Shown: one piece after another, positions 8,827 to 17,726 of the stretch
Position numbering within the stretch: the stretch's first letter is position 1
Layout: each line of letters starts with the position of its first letter
NCBI RefSeq assembly: GCF_007858275.1
Contig: NZ_VFEV01000022.1
Location: 49,784-113,783, forward strand
Reading direction: 5' to 3'
Length of the DNA stretch: 64,000 nt
Source: Pseudomonas proteolytica
Lineage (GTDB): Bacteria > Pseudomonadota > Gammaproteobacteria > Pseudomonadales > Pseudomonadaceae
Made by a program: the position numbers and the translations under genes
The notes under the pieces: model-generated
Seen by the model: only the letters and a program-made list of their open reading frames with translations
Databases searched by the model: none
What the model was told of the DNA's origin: nothing

Positions 8827-10107
8827 ATGAATAACCGCATCAACAAAGTTGTCGCCAGTGCCAGCGTCATGGGCGCCGGTTTCATGCCCTTGTTTGCCCA
8901 GGCTGACTTCGTCGCCGACAGCAAAGCGGTGCTGGAGTTGAAGAACTACTACTTCAACCGTGACTACCGCGAGTCCAGCGGGCAGAACAAGCGTGCCGAA
9001 TGGGCGCAGGGTTTTATCCTGAAGCTGGAGTCGGGCTTTACCGACGGTACCGTGGGTTTTGGCCTGGACGCGGTGGGTATGTTGGGCATCAAGCTCGATT
9101 CGAGCCCGGACAACTCTGGCACCGGGTTGCTGGCACGCTCCAGCATGGCCGAGCCAGGCTCCCCCAGCTACGCCCGGCGCGCCCATGACAACTACTCAAA
9201 ACTGGGCCTCACCGGCAAGGCGCGCCTGGCCAAAAGTGAGTTGCGCGTGGGTTACATGGTGCCTGACCTGCCGACGCTGCAACCGAACCTGAGCCGCCTG
9301 TTCCCGCAGAGTTTCAGCGGTACCGCAGTGACCTCCAAGGACATCGACAAGCTGACACTGAGCGCGGGCCAACTGGACCAGGTCAAGCAGCGTGACTCAA
9401 CCCATTACGAGGATATGGGGCTTACCAGCCAGTACGGCGCCTACAAAAGCAGCGCCAAGAGCGATGAGTTCCGCTACGCCGGCGGCGAGTACGCAGTCAC
9501 GCCGACGACCTTTGTGACCTATCAGTTCGCGCAACTGGAAAGCCTGTACCAACAGCATTACCTGGGCTTGAAAAACAGCTTCAAGTGGGGCCCGGGCACG
9601 TTCAAGACCGATATCCGCTACTTCAGCGCCAGTGAAGACGCTGCAGGCCTGGCCGGCAAGGTGGACAACCGGGCGTTGAGTACGCGCATCGGCTATGGCC
9701 TCTACGGCCACAACCTCAGCGGCGGTTACCAGGAACAGTACGGCTCGACGCCGTTCACCTATGTGGACGGCACCAACACCTACCTGTTCACCGAGTATCA
9801 ACTGGCCAACTTCTCCCAGACTGGCGAGCGCGTGTGGCATGCCCGCTATGACTATGACTTCGCCTCGCTGGGCATTCCGGGCCTGCTGTTCTCGACGCGT
9901 TATGCCAAGGGCGACAACGCCAAGGTCATCGGCTTCAACGGCGAAGGGCGCGAGTGGGAGAGGGACTTGAGCCTCGGCTATGTGGTGCAGAGCGGCACAT
10001 TCAAGGATGTTTCGCTGCGTTGGCAGAACGCCAGCGCGACGAGCAACTTCGCCCGTGACACCAACGAAAACAGAGTGATCCTGGGCTACACCGTGGCGCT
10101 CTGGTAG
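8827..10107 (+). CDS. OprD family outer-membrane porin
   Basis: A 426-residue OprD-type porin, the usual length for this Pseudomonas family. It has a signal peptide (MNNRINKVVASASVMGAGF, then MPLFAQA) and the mature start DFVADSKAVLELKNYYFNRDYRE, followed by the conserved AEWAQGFILKLESGFTDGTVGFGLDA segment. Alternating aromatic strands run to a C-terminal GYTVALW, the terminal-aromatic signal for BamA-dependent insertion. OprD family members are substrate-specific channels for basic amino acids, peptides or carboxylates; placement after a peptide-type ABC importer suggests it is the outer-membrane entry for the same compound. Confidence 0.93.
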   Translation: MNNRINKVVASASVMGAGFMPLFAQADFVADSKAVLELKNYYFNRDYRESSGQNKRAEWAQGFILKLESGFTDGTVGFGLDAVGMLGIKLDSSPDNSGTGLLARSSMAEPGSPSYARRAHDNYSKLGLTGKARLAKSELRVGYMVPDLPTLQPNLSRLFPQSFSGTAVTSKDIDKLTLSAGQLDQVKQRDSTHYEDMGLTSQYGAYKSSAKSDEFRYAGGEYAVTPTTFVTYQFAQLESLYQQHYLGLKNSFKWGPGTFKTDIRYFSASEDAAGLAGKVDNRALSTRIGYGLYGHNLSGGYQEQYGSTPFTYVDGTNTYLFTEYQLANFSQTGERVWHARYDYDFASLGIPGLLFSTRYAKGDNAKVIGFNGEGREWERDLSLGYVVQSGTFKDVSLRWQNASATSNFARDTNENRVILGYTVALW

Positions 10108-10115
10108 CGGTAATG

Positions 10116-10144
10116 GCGTGCAACAGGAACAGCCTGTTGCACGC
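10116..10144. terminator. Strong hairpin between porin and serine hydrolase
   Basis: GCGTGCAACAGG is followed after five bases by its exact reverse complement, a perfect 12-bp stem right after the porin stop codon. No T-tract follows, so partial termination or 3' end protection of the transporter/porin mRNA is as likely as full termination. Its position also argues against any start for the next gene upstream of 10145. Confidence 0.5.
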
Positions 10145-10174
10145 CCAAGCAGTGGAAATGAGGGGATAGATCAG

Positions 10175-11692
10175 ATGACGAGTTTGCCGTTGCGGCGGGC
10201 ACTGCCCAGTCAACAACGCGTATCGGCGCGTGGCGTAAGTGATTTCATCGAAGCGGTGAACGCTGCGGACCTGGAGTTGCACAGCTTCATGCTGTACCGC
10301 GATGGCGCGGTGGTAGCTGAAGCGTTTTGGGCGCCTTATTGCGCCGAACGCCTGCATGTCCAGCATTCGGCGACCAAAAGCTGGGTGTCCATGGCTGTCG
10401 GGCTGTTGGTGGATGACGGCGTGCTGTCGCTGGACGCCAAGGTGGTGGATTTTTTTGCCGCCGATTGCCCGGCATCCATCAGCGCCAACCTGGCGGCCAT
10501 GACCGTGCGGGATCTGCTGACCATGCGCACCGGCCATCGCCAGGGCATTTCTGGTGGCGCCTGGCGCGGGCGCAGTGACAGTTGGGTACGGTTGTTCCTC
10601 AATGAGCCGGTCGAAGACCCGCCAGGGCACCGGTTTATCTATAGCAGTGCGTCGAGCTTCATGCTCTCGGCGATTGTCAGCGTGGTCAGCGGCCAGACGG
10701 CGTTCGAGCTGTGCGACGCACGTATCTTCCAACCCATGGGCATGGGCCCCATCGAGTGGGACCTGGCTCCTGGCGGTTTCAACACCGGTGGCAATGGCCT
10801 CAGTTGCCGCACCGAAGACTTGCTCAAATTCGGCGTGTTGCACTTGCAACAGGGCAATTGGCAGGGGCAGCAATTGCTATCGCGGGAATGGGTGGCCGAA
10901 GCGACCCGTGGGCACGTCGATGATGTATGGATGGGTGCCTTCGATGGCAAGCGCTACCTGAGTCGCGACGAGTCGAGCGACGCGGCTGTCACGCGCCGCG
11001 AAGGCTACGGCTACCAGTGGTGGATGACCCTGCACGGTGGGTATTACGCCTCCGGCGTGTTTGGCCAGCAGTGCATTGTGTTACCGCGCCATAACGCGGT
11101 GATTGCGTTTACCGCAGGCCTTGCCCTGGGCGAGCGGCGCTTGCACAGCCTGCTCTGGGAGCATCTTTTGCCGGCGCTGGACGTACCCAGCGAAGGCTCG
11201 GCGGATGCCGCGCTGGCGGCGCTGCTGGCCCATCAACAACGGCCAGTCATGTCTGGCGCCGCCAGCTCGCCGCGTCAGGCTGAATTCAGCGCGACGTTTG
11301 CCATGCAGGCCAACGAAGACCAGGTCAGCGAAGTGCGCCTGGAGTTCGGGCCTGAGCATTGTGACTTTTACCTCACCGACCCTCGTGGCACCCATTGCAT
11401 CCGGGCCGGGCTGAGCGCCGGCATCGAAACCCAGACCAGCATGACCGGCCACTATCTGCATCACCAATACCAGCCGGCACTCACCCCGGTGGTGGCGCAG
11501 GCGCGCTGGACCGAAGACCGGGTGTTGAGCATGACCTGGCAGTTTGTCGAAACGGCGTTTTGTGATCGGGTCACCTGCCGTATCGAACACGGCACCTTGT
11601 ACCTGGACCGCAGCGTCAACGTAAACGCAGGCCCGTTGCAGCGCCCGACGCTGACCGGCCATCCAACCCTCGCTTTGCAGGAGTCGCCATGA
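10175..11692 (+). CDS. Serine hydrolase, class C beta-lactamase fold
   Basis: A 505-residue COG1680-type protein. The nucleophile motif is SATK at Ser65-Lys68, and the second motif is YSS with Tyr156 (class C beta-lactamases have YxN). An HGG-like segment (FGQQCIVLP region) follows, then about 130 further residues forming a lipocalin-like C-terminal domain. No signal peptide is visible, so it is probably cytoplasmic and not an antibiotic-resistance enzyme. Family members include DD-peptidases, D-aminopeptidases, esterases and 6-aminohexanoate-oligomer hydrolase (NylB). I start at ATG 10175 because an upstream Met at 10118 lies in the hairpin. Its stop overlaps the aminotransferase ATG, tying hydrolysis to transamination. 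Confidence 0.85.
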   Translation: MTSLPLRRALPSQQRVSARGVSDFIEAVNAADLELHSFMLYRDGAVVAEAFWAPYCAERLHVQHSATKSWVSMAVGLLVDDGVLSLDAKVVDFFAADCPASISANLAAMTVRDLLTMRTGHRQGISGGAWRGRSDSWVRLFLNEPVEDPPGHRFIYSSASSFMLSAIVSVVSGQTAFELCDARIFQPMGMGPIEWDLAPGGFNTGGNGLSCRTEDLLKFGVLHLQQGNWQGQQLLSREWVAEATRGHVDDVWMGAFDGKRYLSRDESSDAAVTRREGYGYQWWMTLHGGYYASGVFGQQCIVLPRHNAVIAFTAGLALGERRLHSLLWEHLLPALDVPSEGSADAALAALLAHQQRPVMSGAASSPRQAEFSATFAMQANEDQVSEVRLEFGPEHCDFYLTDPRGTHCIRAGLSAGIETQTSMTGHYLHHQYQPALTPVVAQARWTEDRVLSMTWQFVETAFCDRVTCRIEHGTLYLDRSVNVNAGPLQRPTLTGHPTLALQESP

Positions 11693-13014
11693 ACGATCTT
11701 TCCAACCCTTCAGTTTCCGCGCGCGGCGCGTTCTGGGCGCCATTTACCCCGATGCGCCAGTTCCAGCAACAACCGATGATGTTCGCCAGCGCCGACGGTA
11801 TGTACTACACCACCACCGATGGGCGCCGCGTACTCGACGCAATGGCGGGGCTATGGTGCGTGAATGCCGGGCATGGCCAGCCGAAAATCGTCGAAGCCAT
11901 TCGCGAAGCGGCGGGGCGCCTGGACTTTGTCTCGTCGTTCAAGATGAGCCACCCCCAGGCCCTGGAAATGGCCGAGCGCCTGATCGACATCAGCCCCGCC
12001 GGTATGGAGCAGGTGTTCTTCACCAACTCCGGCTCTGAAGCGGTGGATACCGCGCTGAAGATCGCGCGGGCGTATCACCAGGCGCGTGGTGATTGCCGTC
12101 GGACCAAATTTATCGGGCGTGCCAAGGGCTACCATGGCATGGGCTTCGGTGGGCTGTCGGTATCCGGTATCGGCCGCCAGAAACGTGACTTTGGCCCGCT
12201 GCTGGGGGAGGTCTCGCACCTGCCATTGCCCTATGACGCGGGCATGCGTTTCAGTGTCGGGCAGCCGCAGCAGGGCGCCAGTTACGCTGATGCGCTGACA
12301 CAACTGCTGGATATCCAAGACCCGAGCACCGTGGCTGCGGTGATTGTCGAGCCGGTGACCGGCTCCGGCGGGGTTTATGCGCCGCCCCAAGGCTATTTGC
12401 AACGCTTGCGCGAGATTTGCACACGGCACGGCGTGCTGTTGATTTTCGACGAGGTAATCACCGGTTTTGGCCGCGTCGGCGCGCCCTTTGCCGCGCAAGC
12501 CTTTGGCGTGCTGCCGGACCTGATCACCACCGCCAAGGGCCTGACCAACGGCGCCGTGCCCATGGGCGGCGTGCTGGTCAGTGGCGCGGTGTATGAAGCG
12601 TTCATGGCCGGGCCGCAGAATGTCATCGAACTGATGCACGGCTACACCTATTCAGCGCACCCATTGGCGTGTGCGGCCGGGTTGGCGACCCTGGAGGTGC
12701 ATCGTGAATTGGGCATCAACCAGCACGTCAACGCGGTGAGTGGGCTGTGGCAGTCGACCGCACTCGCGCTGCAAGGTGTCGGCGCGGTGCTGGACGTCCG
12801 CGCGATCGGACTGCTTTGCGCGGTGGAACTCGAGCCGCGCCCAGGTTTCCCCGGCGCCCGTGGCAGTGAGGTTGCGCAGTGGTGCTTCGACAACGGCGTG
12901 CTGGTGCGCGGCTCGGGTGACACCATTGTGATTTCGCCGCCGCTGGTTATCAGCCCGCAGGAGATCGCCCAGGTGTTCGACACCCTGGCGAGCGCCCTGA
13001 AACACGTCGCCTGA
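11689..13014 (+). CDS. Class III PLP-dependent aminotransferase (omega-amino acid:pyruvate type)
   Basis: A 441-residue subgroup II/class III aminotransferase. Landmarks are FWAPFTPMRQF near the N-terminus, FTNSGSEAVDTALKIARAY (phosphate-binding), IFDEVITGFGRVG (Asp binding the pyridine nitrogen) and the Schiff-base lysine Lys283 in TTAKGLTNGAVPMGG. The N-terminal FWAPFTPM wording is typical of beta-alanine/omega-amino acid:pyruvate transaminases. It would convert a terminal amine to a semialdehyde that the next gene oxidises. ATGA overlap with the serine hydrolase stop shows translational coupling. Confidence 0.92.
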   Translation: MNDLSNPSVSARGAFWAPFTPMRQFQQQPMMFASADGMYYTTTDGRRVLDAMAGLWCVNAGHGQPKIVEAIREAAGRLDFVSSFKMSHPQALEMAERLIDISPAGMEQVFFTNSGSEAVDTALKIARAYHQARGDCRRTKFIGRAKGYHGMGFGGLSVSGIGRQKRDFGPLLGEVSHLPLPYDAGMRFSVGQPQQGASYADALTQLLDIQDPSTVAAVIVEPVTGSGGVYAPPQGYLQRLREICTRHGVLLIFDEVITGFGRVGAPFAAQAFGVLPDLITTAKGLTNGAVPMGGVLVSGAVYEAFMAGPQNVIELMHGYTYSAHPLACAAGLATLEVHRELGINQHVNAVSGLWQSTALALQGVGAVLDVRAIGLLCAVELEPRPGFPGARGSEVAQWCFDNGVLVRGSGDTIVISPPLVISPQEIAQVFDTLASALKHVA

Positions 13015-13028
13015 AGGGAGCCCAAGGT

Positions 13029-14447
13029 ATGTCGGATCTGTTTGAGTTCTACATTGACGGTGCCTGGGTCAAGCCCCACGGCACGGCCGTTGAAACCGTG
13101 GTCAACCCGTCCACCGAGCAGGTGGTTGCGCGCATCATTCTTGGTGACAGCCACGATGTGGACCGCGCAGTCGGCGCGGCCAGGCAAGCGTTTGCGGGGT
13201 TCGCCGCCAGTTCGCTGGAGGCGCGTATCGAGCTGCTGCAACGCATAATCCAGGCCTACCAGCGCCACAGCGAAGCGCTGATCGAAGCGGTTCACCTGGA
13301 AATGGGCGCGCCGCTGTCCCTGGCCCGCAGCGCCCATGTGCCGGCAGGCCTGGGCCATCTGGTGCAGGCGTTGAATGTGTTGCGCGAGTACCGCTTCGAG
13401 CGTCGGGTGGGCAATACGTTGGTGGTACGCGAGCCGATTGGCGTGTGCGCCCTGATCACGCCCTGGAACTGGCCGCTTAATCAACTCACCTGCAAACTCG
13501 CCCCCGCGCTGGCCGTGGGTTGCACCGTGGTGCTCAAACCCAGTGAGCGGGCGCCGTTGTCAGCCCGGATCATTGCCCAGGTGCTGCATGAGGCCGAGGT
13601 GCCAGCGGGGGTGTTCAACCTGGTCAACGGCGACGGCCCAGGGGTGGGTGCCGCGTTGGCGCGCCATGCCGAGGTGGACATGGTGTCTTTTACCGGCTCC
13701 ACCCGTGCCGGCGTTGCAGTGGCCAAGGCGGCGGCGGATACGGTCAAGCGTGTGTCCCAGGAACTGGGCGGCAAATCCGCGAATATCCTGCTCGACGATG
13801 CCGACCTGCCCAGCGCGGTACGCCATGGGGTGTTGGGCTGTATGCGCAACAGCGGCCAATCGTGCAATGCCCCGACGCGGCTGTTGGTGCCGCGTGCGCA
13901 GCAACAGGCGGTGATTGAGATCGCCCGGCAAGTACTTGCGCAGGTGTGCTACGACGACAGCAACCCCATCACCGCCATCGGCCCTCTAGCCAACGCCATG
14001 CAGTGGGAGCGGGTACAAGACATGATCGCCCAGGCCATCGCCGAAGGTTCGCGGTTGATCGCCGGTGGGCTGGGGCGGCCAGCAGGCGTTGAGCGTGGTT
14101 ACTATGGGCGACCGACGCTATTTGCCGACGTCACACCGGATATGCTGGTGGCACGCGAAGAAATCTTTGGCCCGGTCTTGGCGATCATCCCGTATGACAG
14201 CGAAGCCGAGGCAATCGCCATCGCGAACGACAGCCCCTACGGCTTGTCCGGTTACGTCACCTCAGCCGACCTTGAACGCAGCCGCCAGGTCGCCCGGCAA
14301 TTGCGCACCGGCATGGTCCACCTCAACGGCGCCCGCGCCGACCAGGCCGCGCCGTTTGGCGGCTACAAACAGTCGGGTAACGGCCGCGAGTGGGGGGAGT
14401 CCGGGTTTGACGAGTATCTGGAGAGCAAGTCGCTGTTTGGCTACTAA
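13029..14447 (+). CDS. NAD(P)-dependent aldehyde dehydrogenase
   Basis: A 472-residue ALDH superfamily enzyme with catalytic Cys279 in SGQSCNAPTRL and general-base Glu245 in QELGGKSAN; the cofactor region shows ITPWNWPLNQ and KPSERAP, and the C-terminal APFGGYKQSGNGREWG is intact. It begins 14 bases after the aminotransferase stop with a GGGAG-like ribosome site. In this context it should oxidise the semialdehyde made by the aminotransferase to a (di)carboxylate. Substrate cannot be fixed from sequence; succinate, malonate or adipate semialdehyde are all possible. Confidence 0.93.
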   Translation: MSDLFEFYIDGAWVKPHGTAVETVVNPSTEQVVARIILGDSHDVDRAVGAARQAFAGFAASSLEARIELLQRIIQAYQRHSEALIEAVHLEMGAPLSLARSAHVPAGLGHLVQALNVLREYRFERRVGNTLVVREPIGVCALITPWNWPLNQLTCKLAPALAVGCTVVLKPSERAPLSARIIAQVLHEAEVPAGVFNLVNGDGPGVGAALARHAEVDMVSFTGSTRAGVAVAKAAADTVKRVSQELGGKSANILLDDADLPSAVRHGVLGCMRNSGQSCNAPTRLLVPRAQQQAVIEIARQVLAQVCYDDSNPITAIGPLANAMQWERVQDMIAQAIAEGSRLIAGGLGRPAGVERGYYGRPTLFADVTPDMLVAREEIFGPVLAIIPYDSEAEAIAIANDSPYGLSGYVTSADLERSRQVARQLRTGMVHLNGARADQAAPFGGYKQSGNGREWGESGFDEYLESKSLFGY

Positions 14448-14635
14448 GTGGTTTCGGGCATGGATTCACAGGCTGATCAGACGACGGTCTTTTAAAGACT
14501 GCCCGTCACGGAGTTTTGAGTATCTGCACGCTGGCAGGACAGGCGCGAAGATAATGCTGCAGGTGGCTGACAAACTGACAGCCGACTCAACTAAACTCCA
14601 CCAGAGCTGCTCCCGACAGCGCCTGGTGAGACGTC

Positions 14636-15832
14636 ATGATTGCCCATACCCCCACGCTATTTGCCTGCGTCGCCTTAGTGGCGACGATCATGGCGTTTTG
14701 TCTGATATTGGTCGGCCAGTTCAACCAGCGTGACGGCTTGCTGACCATTGGCTTTGGTTTGCTGGCACATGCCCTGGCCTACATTGGATACACCTTGTAC
14801 GGCCACGCCCCGTTGTGGTTGACCTATGGGGCTGCGAACACATTGTTGGCGGTCGCGCTGGCTTTTTACGGGGCCAGCGTATTTCGGATCGTTGAGTTGC
14901 GCGTCCGCTGGTGGCGGATATTTGCGCCTGCTGCATTGATGCTTGTATTGATGGTCAGTCTGATCGACACGCTGGAGCCGAGAATGCTCGCCGCCACGCT
15001 TGTGTTGATGGTGCAGTGCGCCTTGATCATCTATTGGACGCGCCGCTACATACCCGCTCAGGGGCGTGCGCGCATGCTGTTGATCATCGGCTCAAGCATC
15101 AGCCTGATCGGCCTGGGCATGCGGGTGATCGCCATCATCGGCGGAGGGGCTGCCGAGATGCGCTATGACGTCAGTAACCTCAAGCAAACCATCTCAGTCA
15201 GCATCGGCACGTTCACCGCGATGATGATCTCCCTAGGGCTGGTGCTTCTGGCCAAAGAGCGCAGTGAGTCGTTATTCCAGCGCCTGGCGTTGCGTGACGT
15301 GCTGACCGGCATTCTCAATCGCAGAGCCGTCCTCGAGCAGTTTTCCAAAGAACTGGAACGCGCGCGTCGAGACGCTTCCTACCTGGCAGTGGCGATGGTC
15401 GACATCGACCATTTCAAGCAGATCAATGATGTGTATGGGCACCTGGCGGGTGATGAGGTGATTTGCCACTGCGTCAATCAACTTACCCAGCGAATTCGTG
15501 AGTCCGACAGTATCGGGCGTTACGGTGGCGAGGAGTTTCTGGTGCTGCTTCCCCGCACCAGCCCCGAAAACGCTGTGACAGTCCTGGACCAATTGCGTGC
15601 GTCGGTCGCTGAGTCACCGGCTCGGTTTGGCGAGGCAAGCATCTCATTGCGCATCAGCATCGGTGTTTGTTGCGTGGTGCCAAACGAAGATGACACCACG
15701 GCCAGCCTGCTTGCCCGTGCGGATGCCGCTCTTTATGACGCCAAGGGTTTGGGGCGCAATATCTTGTGTTTGGCACCGCCGCAGGAGCATCGCGATAACA
15801 CGGCACCGCTCACGTCATTGAGCGCTAGGTGA
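14636..15832 (+). CDS. Membrane-bound diguanylate cyclase (GGDEF)
   Basis: A 398-residue protein with about six hydrophobic segments over residues 1-210 as an unclassified membrane sensor, then a GGDEF domain at about 225-385. The active site is GGEEF starting at Gly297, preceded by an RESD inhibitory I-site at the canonical five-residue distance, so it should make cyclic di-GMP and be product-inhibited. The DVLTGILNRRA and DIDHFKQINDVYGHLAGDEV motifs are intact. It stands alone between the catabolic cluster and a LysR gene and probably controls biofilm versus motility in response to an unknown membrane signal. Confidence 0.93.
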   Translation: MIAHTPTLFACVALVATIMAFCLILVGQFNQRDGLLTIGFGLLAHALAYIGYTLYGHAPLWLTYGAANTLLAVALAFYGASVFRIVELRVRWWRIFAPAALMLVLMVSLIDTLEPRMLAATLVLMVQCALIIYWTRRYIPAQGRARMLLIIGSSISLIGLGMRVIAIIGGGAAEMRYDVSNLKQTISVSIGTFTAMMISLGLVLLAKERSESLFQRLALRDVLTGILNRRAVLEQFSKELERARRDASYLAVAMVDIDHFKQINDVYGHLAGDEVICHCVNQLTQRIRESDSIGRYGGEEFLVLLPRTSPENAVTVLDQLRASVAESPARFGEASISLRISIGVCCVVPNEDDTTASLLARADAALYDAKGLGRNILCLAPPQEHRDNTAPLTSLSAR

Positions 15833-15835
15833 AAC

Positions 15836-15853
15836 ATGAGCTAGCGTTCATGC
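15836..15853. promoter_or_regulatory. Candidate LysR operator, copy 1
   Basis: ATGAGCTAGCGTTCATGC lies just upstream of the LysR gene. It shares 15 of 18 positions with the site at 16799 that precedes the EamA transporter, and both have the dyad ATGA-N8-TCAT. This suggests autoregulation and control of the transporter by the same regulator. Confidence 0.55.
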
Positions 15854-15889
15854 ATGCACCTTCCTGATAACTCGCTGGATACTGCCCCT

Positions 15890-16795
15890 ATGAGAGACCT
15901 GCCGCCCACTGCCACCTTGCGCGCATTTGAAGCAGCAACCCGGCACTTGACCTTTACGTCGGCCGCGCAGGAACTACATGTTACTCAAAGCGCGGTCAGT
16001 CACCAGCTCAAGCACCTTGAGGCGCTGTGGGGCGTGCAGTTGTTTGAGCGTAGCAAGACGTTACGCCTCACGGCAGCGGGGGCTGCGCTGGCGCCGATCG
16101 TGCGGGAGTTTTTCATCAGCCTGGAGGCGACTCTGGGTGATTTGCGCGAGCAAAAAGACAGGGTTCGACTCAGCGTCAGCACCACCTATTCCTTCGCGCT
16201 CAAATGGCTGCTGCCACGCTTGCCGCGTCTCTCTCGTCAGTACCCCGAGCTGCTGGTCTCGCTGGACACCACGGATAAAATAATCCACTTCTCCCACGGC
16301 CAGGCGGATGTTGCGATCAGGCTCGGCAAGAGCAACTACCCAGGTCTGCATTCTGAGTTCCTGTTTGGGGAGCAGGTCTTTCCTGTGGCCAGCCCCGAAC
16401 TGTTGCGGCGCGTAGGGACTCCGCAGAGCCCCGCAGACCTGATGCATTTCCCGCTGTTGACGCGGGACGGTGCCGAGTTGGTGCCTAAATGGGAGGTATG
16501 GTTTCAAGCCGTCGGGCTGGCCTATTTGCCGCTCAAGGAGAGCGTCAGATTTGGCGATACCAACATGACGGTCGAGGCGGCCTTGCTCGGCCAGGGCGTT
16601 GCATTGGTGCGCAGTGGGCATGTCGAGAACGAAATCAGCGATGGCCGTTTGGTGCGGTTGTTTGATGTGCCGCTTCCATCGCCATTGGCTTACTACTTCG
16701 TTTGCCCCAAGGGCATCGAATCGCAGCCGCACATCGCCAGCTTTCGCCAATGGTTGGTCGGCGAGGCACTGAAAGTCCAACGACTGGATGAGTAA
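15890..16795 (+). CDS. LysR family regulator, GcvA-like
   Basis: A 301-residue LysR protein. The N-terminal wording (PPTATLRAFEAATRHLTFTSAAQELHV, then TQSAVSHQLKHLE) is the GcvA/AmpR-like type. I start at the Met of MRDLPPT because family members begin there and because a Met at 15854 would sit directly on the repeated 18-base operator-like site. An effector-binding domain follows to the C-terminus. The second copy of the site lies just past its stop codon, in front of the EamA exporter gene, so the transporter and perhaps the downstream dehydrogenase are likely targets. Confidence 0.9.
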   Translation: MRDLPPTATLRAFEAATRHLTFTSAAQELHVTQSAVSHQLKHLEALWGVQLFERSKTLRLTAAGAALAPIVREFFISLEATLGDLREQKDRVRLSVSTTYSFALKWLLPRLPRLSRQYPELLVSLDTTDKIIHFSHGQADVAIRLGKSNYPGLHSEFLFGEQVFPVASPELLRRVGTPQSPADLMHFPLLTRDGAELVPKWEVWFQAVGLAYLPLKESVRFGDTNMTVEAALLGQGVALVRSGHVENEISDGRLVRLFDVPLPSPLAYYFVCPKGIESQPHIASFRQWLVGEALKVQRLDE

Positions 16796-16798
16796 ATT

Positions 16799-16816
16799 AT
16801 GAGCATCCGTTCATGC
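16799..16816. promoter_or_regulatory. Candidate LysR operator, copy 2
   Basis: ATGAGCATCCGTTCATGC, with the same ATGA-N8-TCAT dyad as the copy at 15836, starts four bases after the LysR stop and 54 bases before the transporter start. It can also form a GAGCAT/ATGCTC hairpin. Placement fits an activator or repressor site for the transporter promoter. Confidence 0.55.
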
Positions 16817-16869
16817 TCCGATGAGGAGACTTCGCTTTAGTCCCGGCGCGGCATTGCCTAAAGTGGCGC

Positions 16870-17697
16870 ATGCCTATCCCTATCATCTTCCTCGTGCTTT
16901 TCGCCGCGCTCCTGCATGCCAGCTGGAATGCGCTGCTGCGTAGCGGTGCCGATCGGTTGTGGTCCATGACGGTGATGTGCATTGCCATCGCCATTACCAG
17001 TGTCGTCGCCGCAGCGTTCATGGTGCCCCCCGCGATTGAGAGCTGGGGCTACGCGGTGCTTTCGGCGTTGCTGCATGTGGGCTACAACCTGTTCCTGGTG
17101 CGCAGTTACCGGGTCGGCGACCTGGGGCAGGTCTATCCGATTTCACGGGGTTCGTCGCCGGTGCTGGTTACCTTGGGCGCCGCGGTTTTTGCTGGAGAAA
17201 GCATCACGTCTGGCGAGTTGCTGGGGATTGCGCTGGTGTCAGGCGGGATTATTTCGTTGGCCTTCAGAGGGCGCAGTCTGTCGGTTCCCAGCTTGCCCTA
17301 TGCGCTGGGTACGGGCGGCTTTATCGCGGCCTACAGCGTGGTCGACGGCATCGGCGCCAGGCTCTCCGGCGCGCCGCTTGCTTACACCGTGTGGATGTGC
17401 GCCCTGTGGGGCGTGCTGATGCCAGTGGTCTACATCGGCCTGCGTGACACCCGCAGCTTGTTCTGCGTGAGGCCCGGAACAGTGACCGCGTTGGTTGGCG
17501 GGCTGGTCTCTTTGCTTGCGTATGGAATGGTCATCTACGCCATGACCGAAGCGCCCTTGGGGGCGGTATCGGCATTGCGCGAAACCAGCGTGCTGTTTGC
17601 GGTGTTGATCGGCTATGTGTTTCTCGGCGAGACGCTCACCGCGCGCCGGATACTGGCATGCGCAGTGATCGCCAGCGGCACCCTCATCATCGGCTGA
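16870..17697 (+). CDS. EamA/DMT-superfamily transporter
   Basis: A 275-residue inner-membrane protein with about ten hydrophobic segments in two EamA halves (residues 1-135 and 145-275). The first half has the family wording LLHASWNALLRSG and YPISRGSSPVLVTLGA; the second has APLGAVSALRETSVLFAVLIGYVFLGE. Members export metabolites or amino acids, or import sugars. It is preceded by the operator-like site and followed after 29 bases by a short-chain dehydrogenase, so the two are probably co-transcribed. Substrate unknown. Confidence 0.88.
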   Translation: MPIPIIFLVLFAALLHASWNALLRSGADRLWSMTVMCIAIAITSVVAAAFMVPPAIESWGYAVLSALLHVGYNLFLVRSYRVGDLGQVYPISRGSSPVLVTLGAAVFAGESITSGELLGIALVSGGIISLAFRGRSLSVPSLPYALGTGGFIAAYSVVDGIGARLSGAPLAYTVWMCALWGVLMPVVYIGLRDTRSLFCVRPGTVTALVGGLVSLLAYGMVIYAMTEAPLGAVSALRETSVLFAVLIGYVFLGETLTARRILACAVIASGTLIIG

Positions 17698-17726
17698 TAC
17701 AGCCAACAGCGCAGGAGCTATATCTC

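Noticed and set aside
10175..11692. Beta-lactamase resistance gene
   Set aside because: SATK and YSS motifs are present, but there is no signal peptide, the protein is longer than AmpC, and it is coupled to an aminotransferase; a catabolic hydrolase fits better.
14065..14733. 222-codon frame overlapping the aldehyde dehydrogenase end
   Set aside because: Out of frame with the dehydrogenase and the diguanylate cyclase, both of which are well supported; Arg/Ser-rich shadow.
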